From NCBI GenBank assembly GCA_946886435.1, contig CAMPIR010000001.1, positions 1 through 35,843 on the forward strand: a stretch of 35,843 nt of DNA, read 5' to 3'. Of the stretch, positions 20,705 to 27,601 are shown piece after piece; position 1 is the stretch's first letter; every line of letters begins with the position of its first letter. The notes under the pieces were generated by a model. That model did not search any database, had not been told where the DNA came from, and saw only the letters and a list, made by a program, of their open reading frames with translations. Position numbers and translations under genes: made by a program. This stretch comes from an uncultured Candidatus Saccharibacteria bacterium (GTDB taxonomy: Bacteria; Patescibacteria; Saccharimonadia; Saccharimonadales; UBA5946).

Positions 20705-21364
20705 TTACGGCAACAAATGCTTGGTATAGCCAGCCGCCACGAGCACATCAAAAGCATCCTGAACGCTCCGAGGCATTTCCTGCTGGCTAGAAAATCCCAG
20801 CTTTGGATACTCACGAATACGCTGCAGATCACCCACCATAATGTTGATGACTGTATCGACGGGCTGGCCAACATTTATATAATCCGCAAAGGATAGCTGC
20901 TGCGACGTAACGTAAAAACGTGCCGCATTGTCCGGCCACTGCACTTCAAACGTCGCTTTTGCTCTACGTTCCATATAGGGTTTTGTCACCAGCACTGCCG
21001 TTTTGATAGTAATCCCCTGTTTTTTGAGCAACGCATAGGTGTTCGTGGCATTCTGACCAGTGTTGAGCGCCTCGGTCTCAAGCAGTAACGGCTGAGTGTA
21101 GCCGCATGAACGCATAACTGACCCGAAATACTCGGCCTCGTTCGCAGCATTCCACGTAGTAGCCAGTAGATCATTGCTGTGCGCACTACCTCCCGTGATA
21201 ACGACGTGAGCGTAACTATGCCTGACGGCAAGCTCGGCCGCGTGTACCGCCACCCGCTCGTCCCGGCTTCCGAGCACAATAAGGCAGTCAGCCGAACCAA
21301 CCTCATCACCTACCTGCATGTACTGCCAGATTTCTGTAACGGCCTCATCTATCTTCTCGTTCAT
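20705..21364 (-). CDS. YdcF-like (DUF218) protein
   Basis: Predicted 219 residues. SADCLIVLGSRDERVAVHAAELA, HVVITGGSAHSND and the ETEALNTGQNATNTY block match the DUF218/YdcF fold (ExxxxNTxxN-type motif). VLVTKPYMERRAKATFE completes the core. There is no signal peptide or membrane helix, as in the cytosolic E. coli YdcF. Biochemical function is not settled; S-adenosylmethionine binding has been reported for E. coli YdcF. I chose the ATG at 21364 over a TTG three codons upstream. A perfect TATAAT lies 8 nt before this ATG with no ribosome binding site, suggesting a leaderless mRNA. Confidence 0.82.
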   Translation of the reverse strand: MNEKIDEAVTEIWQYMQVGDEVGSADCLIVLGSRDERVAVHAAELAVRHSYAHVVITGGSAHSNDLLATTWNAANEAEYFGSVMRSCGYTQPLLLETEALNTGQNATNTYALLKKQGITIKTAVLVTKPYMERRAKATFEVQWPDNAARFYVTSQQLSFADYINVGQPVDTVINIMVGDLQRIREYPKLGFSSQQEMPRSVQDAFDVLVAAGYTKHLLP

Positions 21365-21372
21365 TACGAGCA

Positions 21373-21378
21373 ATTATA
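21373..21378 (-). promoter_or_regulatory. -10 box of ydcF-like gene, leaderless geometry
   Basis: Perfect TATAAT on the minus strand, separated from the ATG at 21364 by 8 nt. No convincing -35. Confidence 0.6.
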
Positions 21379-21467
21379 GCGCTGTGGTGTTGGTTTTTAT
21401 GTCTGAACACTACATATGCCATAAAGCTAATAACTTTTCCACAGTTTATAAAAGGTAAAAATTACTG

Positions 21468-21496
21468 TTGACACGAGCGTTTTAGAGACTTAATAT
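21468..21496 (+). promoter_or_regulatory. Promoter of candidate small RNA
   Basis: Perfect TTGACA (21468-21473), 17-nt spacer, TAATAT (21491-21496). One of the closest matches to the sigma-70 consensus in the window, and no protein gene follows on this strand. Confidence 0.82.
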
Positions 21497-21502
21497 AGGG
21501 GT

Positions 21503-21598
21503 AGTTCCTGAATACAAAACTTGCTCAGGAACCAAAAACCAAAAGACAAAAGAAAACCAAATTTTAAAACAGCCGTTCCTCGCAGACGGCTGTTTTTT
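21503..21598 (+). ncRNA. Candidate small regulatory RNA, about 96 nt
   Basis: The predicted transcript starts 6-7 nt after the -10 box. At its very 5' end an 8-bp perfect hairpin forms (GTTCCTGA 21504-21511 with TCAGGAAC 21525-21532). An A-rich, almost G-free single-stranded linker of about 33 nt follows (21533-21565). The RNA ends in a textbook intrinsic terminator (ACAGCCGT/ACGGCTGT then TTTTTT). The longest frame lacks an ATG and a ribosome binding site, so it is unlikely to be coding. It resembles no RNA family I know. The terminator may also serve the convergent GH5 gene. Confidence 0.68.
21566..21598. terminator. Intrinsic terminator of the sRNA, possibly shared with the GH5 gene
   Basis: AAAACAGCCGT/ACGGCTGTTTT with T6 on the plus strand. 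On the minus strand TTTTAAAATTT follows, 16 nt after the GH5 stop, so it can act in both directions. Confidence 0.88.
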
Positions 21599-21613
21599 AT
21601 TTCCTTTTATACG

Positions 21614-22615
21614 CTACCTACCCTGCAACGATCTTTGCTCCCGATAATTCCACGGCCCTCTGCCCGGTGCTTTATACGACCAGTAGCTATGCGCCCATGT
21701 TGCTCGCTTGAACAGCTCAGCCTGGGCATAGTAATAACGTTCTGTTTTCTCGGCGCGATTTGATGAAGCCTCTGCGAGCGCTTTCTCCGGAAGCGCCGCG
21801 CTCCACTCGCCAACGAGTACGGGTACATACCGCATCAATTCATCGAGCAGGACACTCCAGTCCTTTTCAACCACACGGATATGCTCAACAAAGCTTCGAG
21901 CCTGCTCGCGGCGCGAGAACAGCTGGTACAGGTGAACATCGAGCACCAGTCGGTCACCATAGCGACGTCTCGCGAGCGCCCGAGCCATCCTGAGCGGCCT
22001 GAACGCATCGCTGACTATAATCTTCGTCTCCGGTCGAAGGTATAGAGTGGCGACCCTATAGGCTCGATCATAATAGCGAAGCAATCTATAGAGAAACCAT
22101 CGCACTTTCGGCTCATTGATCAGCTCGATAGCAAGCAAGGACTCCTGAGTCCCGTATGTCCTGCACATATACTCGAGTGTTCTTAGAGCCTGCTTTTCAT
22201 TACCGTGACGATACAGCCGTACTTGTCCGACTTGGCCGCTGTGGTCTTGGCCGTTCTGTGAGCCCTGTAAACCGTGAAAGTCCAAGACGATACCGAGGCG
22301 GTGACGACTCGCCCATTCGAACGCCTGCCGAAGGTAGCCTTCACCGTCGACGAAGTCTGTAGTCTCCTCAAACAGCCAATACCCGACCGGTAGCCGAACG
22401 AAGTCAAACCCCTGTCGAGCGATCCATGCAAAATCTGCCTCGGTTATAAATGTCTGTCGATGCGCCTCTAGACGTTCACGGGCAGCCTCAGAGCCAAGTT
22501 CGCGCACTAAAGCGATCTCTCCCTCTCCCTGAACCCCTTCGTAGAGCTCGGGCGTCATCCAGCGTTCCGTCACTAACCAGCCGCCGAGATTTATACCGCG
22601 CAGTGCTTTTGTCAT
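21614..22615 (-). CDS. Glycoside hydrolase family 5-like protein (exo-beta-1,3-glucanase/cellulase type)
   Basis: Predicted 333 residues. The N-terminal LRGINLGGWLVTERWMTPELYEG is the signature of GH5 enzymes related to fungal exo-1,3-beta-glucanases. FDFVRLPVGYW and GIVLDFHGLQGSQNG give substrate-site residues. The acid/base Glu is in ELINEPK (about residue 169) and the nucleophile Glu in VLVGEWSAAL (about 265), both present. Such enzymes cleave beta-glucans with retention. There is no signal peptide, so it may act in the cytosol or leave by another route. The start at 22615 is chosen because it directly precedes the conserved block; TATAAT lies 6 nt before it. Confidence 0.85.
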   Translation of the reverse strand: MTKALRGINLGGWLVTERWMTPELYEGVQGEGEIALVRELGSEAARERLEAHRQTFITEADFAWIARQGFDFVRLPVGYWLFEETTDFVDGEGYLRQAFEWASRHRLGIVLDFHGLQGSQNGQDHSGQVGQVRLYRHGNEKQALRTLEYMCRTYGTQESLLAIELINEPKVRWFLYRLLRYYDRAYRVATLYLRPETKIIVSDAFRPLRMARALARRRYGDRLVLDVHLYQLFSRREQARSFVEHIRVVEKDWSVLLDELMRYVPVLVGEWSAALPEKALAEASSNRAEKTERYYYAQAELFKRATWAHSYWSYKAPGRGPWNYREQRSLQGR

Positions 22616-22621
22616 CTCTCT

Positions 22622-22627
22622 ATTATA
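22622..22627 (-). promoter_or_regulatory. -10 box of GH5 gene, leaderless geometry
   Basis: Perfect TATAAT on the minus strand followed by AGAGAG and then ATG: 6 nt spacing puts the expected first transcribed base at or next to the A of ATG. AGAGAG could instead be a weak ribosome binding site on a longer transcript. Confidence 0.55.
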
Positions 22628-22677
22628 TCGCCCATACAAAAAAGCGTTTACGAGCACCCCAAATAGCGTTTACCAGT

Positions 22678-22702
22678 AAAAAAGCCCAACGCATAGTTGG
22701 GC
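22678..22702 (-). terminator. tmRNA terminator
   Basis: GCCCAAC/GTTGGGC followed by TTTTTT on the minus strand, 8 nt after the tmRNA CCA end. An outer complement (CCAGTAAAA/TTTTACTGG) extends the stem into the CCA end. Confidence 0.9.
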
Positions 22703-22710
22703 ACTTTTAC

Positions 22711-23102
22711 TGGTGGAGCTGCGGGGTACTGCCCCCCGGTCCGGTTGGTAACTGATCATTCGTCTACAAGCATAGTTAGTTCCAGGTTACATTCTCGGCA
22801 TAAAGAACTAACAAAAAAGCGAGAATGGTCTATGAATGGATGTCACGGATCCGCTTCACAGCTACGGAGACGTCAAGCCATATGAGTATGACACTCCAGA
22901 ACCCTTATATGGCGTCAAGGCTGGAGCGGCTCTCGTAATTAAACTCGAGCTGGCGCAAAGGCAAAGCTAGGAACGCTGAAAGCGCTCTTCACTGAAGCCC
23001 ATGCTGATGCAAATGGTTTTGCAGTTAAAAACTGTTTGCGTCAGTTAGTCGGCTTGCAAAATGATCTGTTAAGGTCCAATCGTCGAAAGCTATGTCAGCC
23101 CC
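22711..23102 (-). ncRNA. ssrA: Transfer-messenger RNA
   Basis: About 392 nt. The tRNA-like end has a 7-bp acceptor (5' GGGGCTG with 3' CAGCTCC, then A and an encoded CCA) and the conserved TTCGACG in the D-region. Helix P2 is built of UUGG/CCAA, UAAC/GUUA and GAUCAUU/AAUGAUC, joining both ends of the molecule. A resume codon GCA (23022) is preceded by TAACT and opens a 27-codon tag, AKPFASAW...FAFAPARV, ending TAA at 22941-22939. tmRNA with SmpB rescues stalled ribosomes and tags the product for proteolysis. Two oddities: the T-arm CGGGG/CCCCG encloses loop GGCAGTA instead of TTCGANT, and the tag lacks the usual LAA-type end. No clear promoter is seen; the strand and ends are secure from the helices. 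Confidence 0.9.
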
Positions 23103-23300
23103 TCGTCGGGATTCACTCTCGGCGTCGCTGGTATTTTGCAATCAAGTAGCAAAATCCTCAACAACACCTTCGTTATTCCTCCTCTCGATGAAATAGTGCT
23201 TCGCGCTTTTTCATCGGACAGTCGCAGTAGCTACAAGAACTACTTTGTTGAGCTGTCTCGCAGGTGTTTGCAGCTCAACAGAGTAAGTATACCAAAAATG
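23103..23300. other. Hairpin-rich gap between ssrA and comM
   Basis: No gene is recognised. The comM frame stays open upstream to 23136 but shows no ComM similarity there. Stems seen: ATTTTGC/GCAAAAT (about 23131-23153); GATGAAA-AGTGC/GCGCT-TTTCATC (about 23187-23216); GTTGAGCTG/CAGCTCAAC (about 23248-23280). CTCAACAA near 23158 can pair with TTGTTGAG near 23246, which would break the last hairpin. Confidence 0.45.
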
Positions 23301-23328
23301 TTGTTGGAAATAAATACTTATGTATACT
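23301..23328 (+). promoter_or_regulatory. comM promoter
   Basis: TTGTTG (23301-23306), 16-nt spacer, TATACT (23323-23328). The start codon is 11 nt after the -10 box, giving a leader of about 4-5 nt with no ribosome binding site. Confidence 0.65.
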
Positions 23329-23339
23329 TTATTTTAGTT

Positions 23340-24845
23340 ATGGCTACTGCGAGAGTTATATCCGCCACTGCCTACGGCTTCGAAGGACGCCTGATCGATA
23401 TTGAGTGCGATACTTCCAAAGGCCTACCGACCCTCTCCATCGTCGGTCTCGGTAACAAAGCTATTGATGAAGCCAAGGAGCGGGTTCGTAGTGCAATCAA
23501 AAACTCCCATCTCGACTTCCCGAACCAGCGAGTTACCATCAACCTTGCTCCAGCGGATCTACCGAAAGATGGATCACATTTTGATCTACCTATAGCGCTG
23601 GCGATTCTTATCGTGAGCGGCCAACTGCCCCAGGCTCACCTGGCCGGTGTCCTATGCGCTGGAGAACTCGGCCTTGGTGGTGAGCTCCGGCCAGTACGCG
23701 GCATCATCAATATCGTCGAAACAGCACGAGCCGCCGGCTTCGCTACTGTTGTTGTCCCGAAAGCAAACGAAGCGCAAGCACGACTTGTCGAAGGCATCGC
23801 CGTTGTCGGCGCCCCCGATCTGACCAGCCTTTTTCTCCATCTTATCGGCGAGAAAAAGCTGTTGCAAACTGATGACAAAAAAGCAACGAAACGACCGCAC
23901 CACCCTGTTGATATCAGTGACATCAAGGGGCAAGATCAAGCAAAACGTGCCCTTCTTATCGCTGCGGCTGGCGGTCACAACCTCCTGCTCGATGGCCCAC
24001 CGGGTGCAGGAAAAACTATGCTCGCACGAGCATTGATGTCGATATTGCCACGCCCTAGTTATCAGGAGCAAATCGCAATCACGAAACTCCACAGCCTCGT
24101 GGGCGAGGAAAACGAAGAGATAGTCCGTGAGCGCCCATTCCGCTCACCTCACCATACGTCCAGTACCGTGGCGCTTATCGGTGGCGGAACCCGGCCGCTA
24201 CCGGGAGAAGTCAGTCTTGCCCATCACGGCGTACTGTTCCTCGATGAACTTCCCGAATACCCACGGGCTACTCTCGAGTCACTCCGTCAACCACTCGAAG
24301 ACCGTCAGGTTCATGTCTCGCGCGCAAGCTCTCGGGTCACCTACCCCGCCAGTTTTATGCTGATAGCAACAAAGAACCCTTGCCCCTGCGGTCACTACGG
24401 TGATCCTGACCATGAATGCAGCTGTGCTGTCTCCCAGGTCATAAACTATCAAAAGCGTGTATCAGGACCACTCATGGATCGTATCGATATGGTACTGAGC
24501 GTGGCACGGGTGCCCGAGCGTGACTTGCTGGTAGTTCATAATGGACCCAAGGAAAGCCCTGGACTCCGAACTCAAGTCGAGAAAGCCCGCACCGTCCAGT
24601 ACGCTCGGCACGGCGGCCAGCTGACAAACACCGAGTTACCGAGCAAGAATATCGCCGACATAACCCAGCTCTCACCAGAGGCGGCAGAGCTCCTGAACCG
24701 AGCAACCGAGCGCCTCAAGCTATCGGCCCGTAGCTACTTCAAGCTCATCAAGGTAGCCCGAACAATCGCTGATCTCGAAGAAAGCAAGACGATCGATTCG
24801 GCTCATATGGCAGAGGCGCTTCAATACCGTAAACGTGATGAATAG
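23340..24845 (+). CDS. comM: YifB/ComM family AAA+ helicase (Mg-chelatase-like)
   Basis: Predicted 501 residues, the family's usual length. The N-terminal Lon-protease-like ChlI domain is TAYGFEGRLIDIECD...LPTLSIVGLGNKAIDEAKERVRSA. The AAA+ domain has Walker A GPPGAGKT (about residue 220), FRSPHHTSS, GEVSLAHHGVLFLDELPEY with Walker B (about 300), a four-Cys cluster NPCPCGHYGDPDHECSC (about 347-363) likely binding zinc, and a C-terminal helical lid. ComM is a hexameric branch-migration helicase used in natural transformation. This start is chosen because MATARVISATAYGFEG matches the family N-terminus and a promoter lies just upstream; an ATG at 23136 would add 68 unrelated residues. Confidence 0.92.
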   Translation: MATARVISATAYGFEGRLIDIECDTSKGLPTLSIVGLGNKAIDEAKERVRSAIKNSHLDFPNQRVTINLAPADLPKDGSHFDLPIALAILIVSGQLPQAHLAGVLCAGELGLGGELRPVRGIINIVETARAAGFATVVVPKANEAQARLVEGIAVVGAPDLTSLFLHLIGEKKLLQTDDKKATKRPHHPVDISDIKGQDQAKRALLIAAAGGHNLLLDGPPGAGKTMLARALMSILPRPSYQEQIAITKLHSLVGEENEEIVRERPFRSPHHTSSTVALIGGGTRPLPGEVSLAHHGVLFLDELPEYPRATLESLRQPLEDRQVHVSRASSRVTYPASFMLIATKNPCPCGHYGDPDHECSCAVSQVINYQKRVSGPLMDRIDMVLSVARVPERDLLVVHNGPKESPGLRTQVEKARTVQYARHGGQLTNTELPSKNIADITQLSPEAAELLNRATERLKLSARSYFKLIKVARTIADLEESKTIDSAHMAEALQYRKRDE

Positions 24846-24885
24846 CCGACAGCGCGACGGCTATGACGATTTTTACTTCATCTGC

Positions 24886-24914
24886 TTGTCATCTCCCCTG
24901 TTATCTGTTAAAAT
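24886..24914 (+). promoter_or_regulatory. infC-rpmI-rplT promoter
   Basis: TTGTCA (24886-24891), exact 17-nt spacer, TAAAAT (24909-24914). Transcription would start near 24921, giving a leader of about 40 nt before the infC AUU codon. Confidence 0.8.
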
Positions 24915-24950
24915 TACCGGTGGTATAAATGCTAACTGTAAGACCTAAGA

Positions 24951-24954
24951 GGAG
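24951..24954 (+). promoter_or_regulatory. Ribosome binding site deciding the infC AUU start
   Basis: GAGGAG ends at 24954, and 8 nt separate it from ATT at 24963. This ideal spacing, together with an in-frame TAA at 24939-24941 and no ATG/GTG/TTG between, supports AUU initiation. Confidence 0.85.
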
Positions 24955-24962
24955 TTCTTAGT

Positions 24963-25469
24963 ATTAACAAATCAGTTCGAATAAACGAAGCTATCAGAGC
25001 TTCGGAACTTCGAGTCATCGGCGAGAGCGGCGAGCAACTAGGTATCATGTCACGAACAGATGCACTAGCCGCCGCTGAAACAGCTGGACTCGATTTGGTT
25101 GAGATATCGCCTGCCGCATCTCCTCCTGTAGCGAAAATCATTGACTGGGGTAAGTACCAGTATCAAAAGATGAAAGAGCTGCAGCGGAACAAAAAGAATG
25201 CGAAACAGAGTGAGCTAAAGCAAATGCGACTTGGTCTCAAGATCGGCCAACACGACCTCGACATCAAACTGAAAAAGATCCGTTCTTTTCTCAGCGATGG
25301 CGACAAGGTAAGGATTCAGATATTCTTCCGCGGACGTGAGATGGCCCACCAAGAACTCGGCTATGAGCTAATCAACCGTATTATCGAACTCCTCGAGGAC
25401 GACGCAGTTGTCGAACAAAAGCCTCAGATGGCTGGTCGCAATCTGAGCATCACGGTAAGGAGTAAATAA
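24963..25469 (+). CDS. infC: Translation initiation factor IF-3, AUU start
   Basis: Predicted 168 residues. The N-domain reads (I)NKSVRINEAIRASELRVIGESGEQLGIMSR...GLDLVEISP, aligning with canonical IF-3 from its usual first residues. A basic linker (YQKMKELQRNKKNAKQSELKQMRLG) and the C-domain (IGQHDLDIKLKKIRSFLSDGDKVRI...FFRGREMAHQELG) follow. IF-3 binds 30S and rejects non-AUG starts; in many bacteria infC itself starts with AUU and is autoregulated by this property. An ATG start at 25047 would delete about 28 conserved N-terminal residues. First gene of infC-rpmI-rplT; its TAA overlaps the rpmI ATG (TAATG). Confidence 0.95.
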   Translation: MNKSVRINEAIRASELRVIGESGEQLGIMSRTDALAAAETAGLDLVEISPAASPPVAKIIDWGKYQYQKMKELQRNKKNAKQSELKQMRLGLKIGQHDLDIKLKKIRSFLSDGDKVRIQIFFRGREMAHQELGYELINRIIELLEDDAVVEQKPQMAGRNLSITVRSK

Positions 25470-25663
25470 TGCCTAAAATGAAGACCCACAAGGGTACTGC
25501 CAAACGAGTCAAACTGACTGGAACCGGCAAAGTAACCCGACGACGCGCCTTTGGCGGTCACCTGCTCTCAAAGAAGAGCGCAAGCCGCAAACGAACCATC
25601 GGCTCATCAGCTGAAGTTACTGGCAAGATTGCAAAAAATATTAAACGAGCACTAGGAGTCTAA
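25469..25663 (+). CDS. rpmI: 50S ribosomal protein L35
   Basis: Predicted 64 residues, the normal L35 size, very basic. [21 protein letters not shown] is the family signature, followed by [14 protein letters not shown]. It overlaps the infC stop by one base, and an AAGGAG lies upstream inside infC. L35 is a late-assembling 50S protein. Confidence 0.96.
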   Translation: MPKMKTHKGTAKRVKLTGTGKVTRRRAFGGHLLSKKSASRKRTIGSSAEVTGKIAKNIKRALGV

Positions 25664-25665
25664 CT

Positions 25666-26013
25666 ATGCGAGTAAAACGAGGAGTCGCCGCCCGAGCCAA
25701 GCACAAAAAGGTGCTCAAGCAAGCCAAAGGTATGCAGCACGCGCGTACCCGCAGCTACCGTCTCGCGAAACAAGCAGTTATCCGTGCTCTCCAGTACGCC
25801 TACCGCGATCGCCGCAACAAAAAGCGCGATCTACGTAGTCTATGGATTACCCGTATCAACGCTGCCGCCCGTGAGAACGGTACTACGTACGGCCAACTGA
25901 TGCACGGTCTTAAGCTGGCCAAGATTGAGCTTGACCGCAAGACACTTGCTGACATCGCAGCCCGAGAACCAAAAGTTTTCGCCGCTATCGTCAAAGCAGC
26001 CGCTAGTAAATAG
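25666..26013 (+). CDS. rplT: 50S ribosomal protein L20
   Basis: Predicted 115 residues, full length. [47 protein letters not shown] and [28 protein letters not shown] are L20 hallmarks. L20 binds 23S rRNA early in 50S assembly and represses its own operon in several bacteria. It starts 2 nt after rpmI with GGAG 7 nt before ATG. A terminator follows 18 nt after the stop. I see no obvious L20-binding mimic in the short leader. Confidence 0.97.
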   Translation: MRVKRGVAARAKHKKVLKQAKGMQHARTRSYRLAKQAVIRALQYAYRDRRNKKRDLRSLWITRINAAARENGTTYGQLMHGLKLAKIELDRKTLADIAAREPKVFAAIVKAAASK

Positions 26014-26031
26014 GAGGGGCTCACCCCAAAA

Positions 26032-26065
26032 ACTAAAAAATCCGCCAGTTGGCGGGTTTTTTAGT
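26032..26065. terminator. Bidirectional terminator between rplT and rnpB
   Basis: ACTAAAAAATCCGCC/GGCGGGTTTTTTAGT, with T-runs on both strands, lies directly between the convergent rplT and rnpB genes. Its minus-strand arm abuts the rnpB 3' end. Confidence 0.9.
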
Positions 26066-26422
26066 AGCCAGATGATCGGTAAGCCGGGTTCTGTCGTGGA
26101 CGATCATCTATCTAGACCCGAGATCGCTCGCGGGTTCGAGCGGGTTAAAACGACCTGCTGAACGAACAGTCACCACCCGGGGGTGGCATAGCAGACCTCC
26201 TTGCAGCCGACAGGGTTTACCCTCGCACTATGTCACCATAGCGTGCTGTGAGCTCTTACCTCACTCTTTTCACCATTTCCTTGTCCTTTAGGGGCAAGGT
26301 AGTATCGTTTCTGTGGCACTTTCCCTAGGGTTGCCCCCGGTTGCCGTTAGCAACTGTCGTTGTTCTGTGCTGCCCGGACTTTCCTCCTGTGTTGCCACAG
26401 GCGATCGCCTAATCATCTGGCT
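26066..26422 (-). ncRNA. rnpB: RNase P RNA, bacterial type A
   Basis: About 357 nt. The ends pair as helix P1 (AGCCAGATGAT/ATCATCTGGCT). Conserved segments are GAGGAAAGTCCGGGC (CR I), a GGTAAGAGCTCAC-like P10/P11 region, AGGGTAAACCC, and ACAGAACCCGGCTTA (CR V). It is the catalytic RNA that removes tRNA 5' leaders. An extended -10 TGCTATACT lies 7 nt before the P1 5' end, which calibrates start-site spacing in this genome. Confidence 0.96.
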
Positions 26423-26429
26423 ATCAAAT

Positions 26430-26438
26430 AGTATAGCA
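26430..26438 (-). promoter_or_regulatory. rnpB extended -10 promoter
   Basis: TGCTATACT on the minus strand (-10 box 26435-26430), with 7 nt between the box and the structurally defined first base of rnpB at 26422. No good -35. Confidence 0.75.
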
Positions 26439-26444
26439 AATCTC

Positions 26445-27314
26445 TTAGATTTCGCGCTGGTCGAGTATCTTGTTGACCACCCCATCAGCGAGTTTGTTGT
26501 ATTCGCGGCGCACATGCGAGTAGGTTACTTTGTCGAACTGCTTAGCAAGCTCTTTTATGCGGTTGTTGATGATGGCGAGATCGGGATGCTTGATCTTATA
26601 AATACCGTTCATTTGGTTAGCCACTAGCTGCGAGTCCATCCGGAAATCAACCACGCGAACACCAAGCTCCTGAGCCTGAACAAGGCCAAGATATACCGCC
26701 TGGTACTCGGCAACGTTGTTAGTGGTTATGCCGAGATAAGCGCCCCCCTCAGTTATCACCTCACCTGCTTCATTCAAGAAAACAAAGCCGCTTGCCGACG
26801 GACCCGGGTTGCCACGTGATCCACCGTCAGTATAGATAAGAGCGTGCTCAAATGATGTGTTTTTTGCATCTACGGTGATGTCGGTTTGTTGTGGTGTCCC
26901 TGTTGCAAACGGAATCTCCTGAAGACCAAGCACCTGAAGCGTAGACTGCGTCAGCTCATTTCGTTGTATATCGCTCAACTTTTTCCAGACATATCGATCA
27001 TATTCTGAACTGAGTTCAATCGTTTTATCAGTCGGCTTCAGGCTCGCCTCGTAGACGATAAAAACGTACTGGAGCTCACGATCATCCGGGTCGACGAACG
27101 ACATAACGTCGTGCAGCTGGACCGTTTCGGCCGTCACGTTAGTATGAATCCGGAGCGCATGCCGCACCGCATCTTCGGGCTGCTGGTTCATGTGAACGCG
27201 ACCACCTGGCAACTCATACATCCCCCGGATACTTGGACGGCCACCGGTGCGACGAAGCAGCAAGACTTTGCCGTCTTGCTTGATGATTGCTTTGGTAGTG
27301 ACTTTTTGTTTCAT
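26445..27314 (-). CDS. Degenerate Nudix domain fused to RNase HI
   Basis: Predicted 289 residues. Residues 1-145 form a Nudix fold (VLLLRRTGG...RGMYELPGGRV), but the Nudix box has lost its metal-binding glutamates: Q44, A53, I56 and H57 stand where E, E, E and E are expected. Residues 155-289 are RNase HI with all four catalytic acids: D163 (YTDGGSRGNPGP), E203 (NNVAEYQA), D227 (FRMDSQL) and D277 (NKLADGVVN). The enzyme should cut RNA in RNA/DNA hybrids; the Nudix part is probably a binding or structural domain. An extended -10 (TGCTATAAT) lies 16 nt before ATG, giving a leader of about 9 nt that contains AAAGAG. Confidence 0.92.
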   Translation of the reverse strand: MKQKVTTKAIIKQDGKVLLLRRTGGRPSIRGMYELPGGRVHMNQQPEDAVRHALRIHTNVTAETVQLHDVMSFVDPDDRELQYVFIVYEASLKPTDKTIELSSEYDRYVWKKLSDIQRNELTQSTLQVLGLQEIPFATGTPQQTDITVDAKNTSFEHALIYTDGGSRGNPGPSASGFVFLNEAGEVITEGGAYLGITTNNVAEYQAVYLGLVQAQELGVRVVDFRMDSQLVANQMNGIYKIKHPDLAIINNRIKELAKQFDKVTYSHVRREYNKLADGVVNKILDQREI

Positions 27315-27330
27315 GATAGTATCTCTTTAA

Positions 27331-27339
27331 ATTATAGCA
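27331..27339 (-). promoter_or_regulatory. Extended -10 promoter of the Nudix-RNase HI gene
   Basis: TGCTATAAT on the minus strand (-10 box 27336-27331). It lies 23 nt downstream of the tRNA-Pro 3' end. Confidence 0.65.
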
Positions 27340-27361
27340 TAAGTAGTATGAAATTGCAATA

Positions 27362-27438
27362 TGGTCGGGATGACTGGACTCGAACCAGCGACCTCACCAC
27401 CCCCAGCGGTGCGCGCTACCAGACTGCGCCACATCCCG
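27362..27438 (-). tRNA. tRNA-Pro(GGG)
   Basis: 77 nt with acceptor CGGGATG/CATCCCG and D-arm GCGCAGTCTGGTAGCGC. The anticodon stem is CACCG/TGGTG, its loop CTGGGGG (anticodon GGG), and the T-loop TTCGAGT. CCA is encoded. It lies 17 nt downstream of a candidate structured RNA and may be processed from the same transcript. Confidence 0.95.
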
Positions 27439-27455
27439 ATATTTCCAAAATAAAA

Positions 27456-27594
27456 CCTTCGAGAGACCGAGGAAGATGAGTTCCCCGCGTAAGCGCAAGG
27501 TGGGTGCTCGCAGGACACATCCACAGATGTGAGCATATAAAGCTCCCTTTCATCTAGTGTTAGGAAAACATTACCCCCGGTTGGTCTCGAAGGA
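27456..27594 (-). ncRNA. Candidate structured RNA upstream of tRNA-Pro
   Basis: The two ends pair: CCTTCGAGA with TCTCGAAGG (9 bp) plus an inner GG/CC. Inside are a second helix (AGATGA/TCATCT), a 7-bp hairpin around CCTTGCG/CGCGGGG, and an apical hairpin CACATC/GATGTG. An extended -10 lies exactly one start-site distance upstream of the closing helix on the minus strand. TTTTATTTT follows the 3' strand. End-to-end pairing in a rod of about 140 nt recalls 6S RNA, but I see no diagnostic sequence, so the identity is open. Confidence 0.5.
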
Positions 27595-27601
27595 TACCTT
27601 T

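Noticed and set aside
23136..23339. 68-residue N-terminal extension of ComM
   Set aside because: No similarity to ComM. The region is hairpin-rich and a promoter (23301-23328) lies directly before the internal ATG that matches the family N-terminus.
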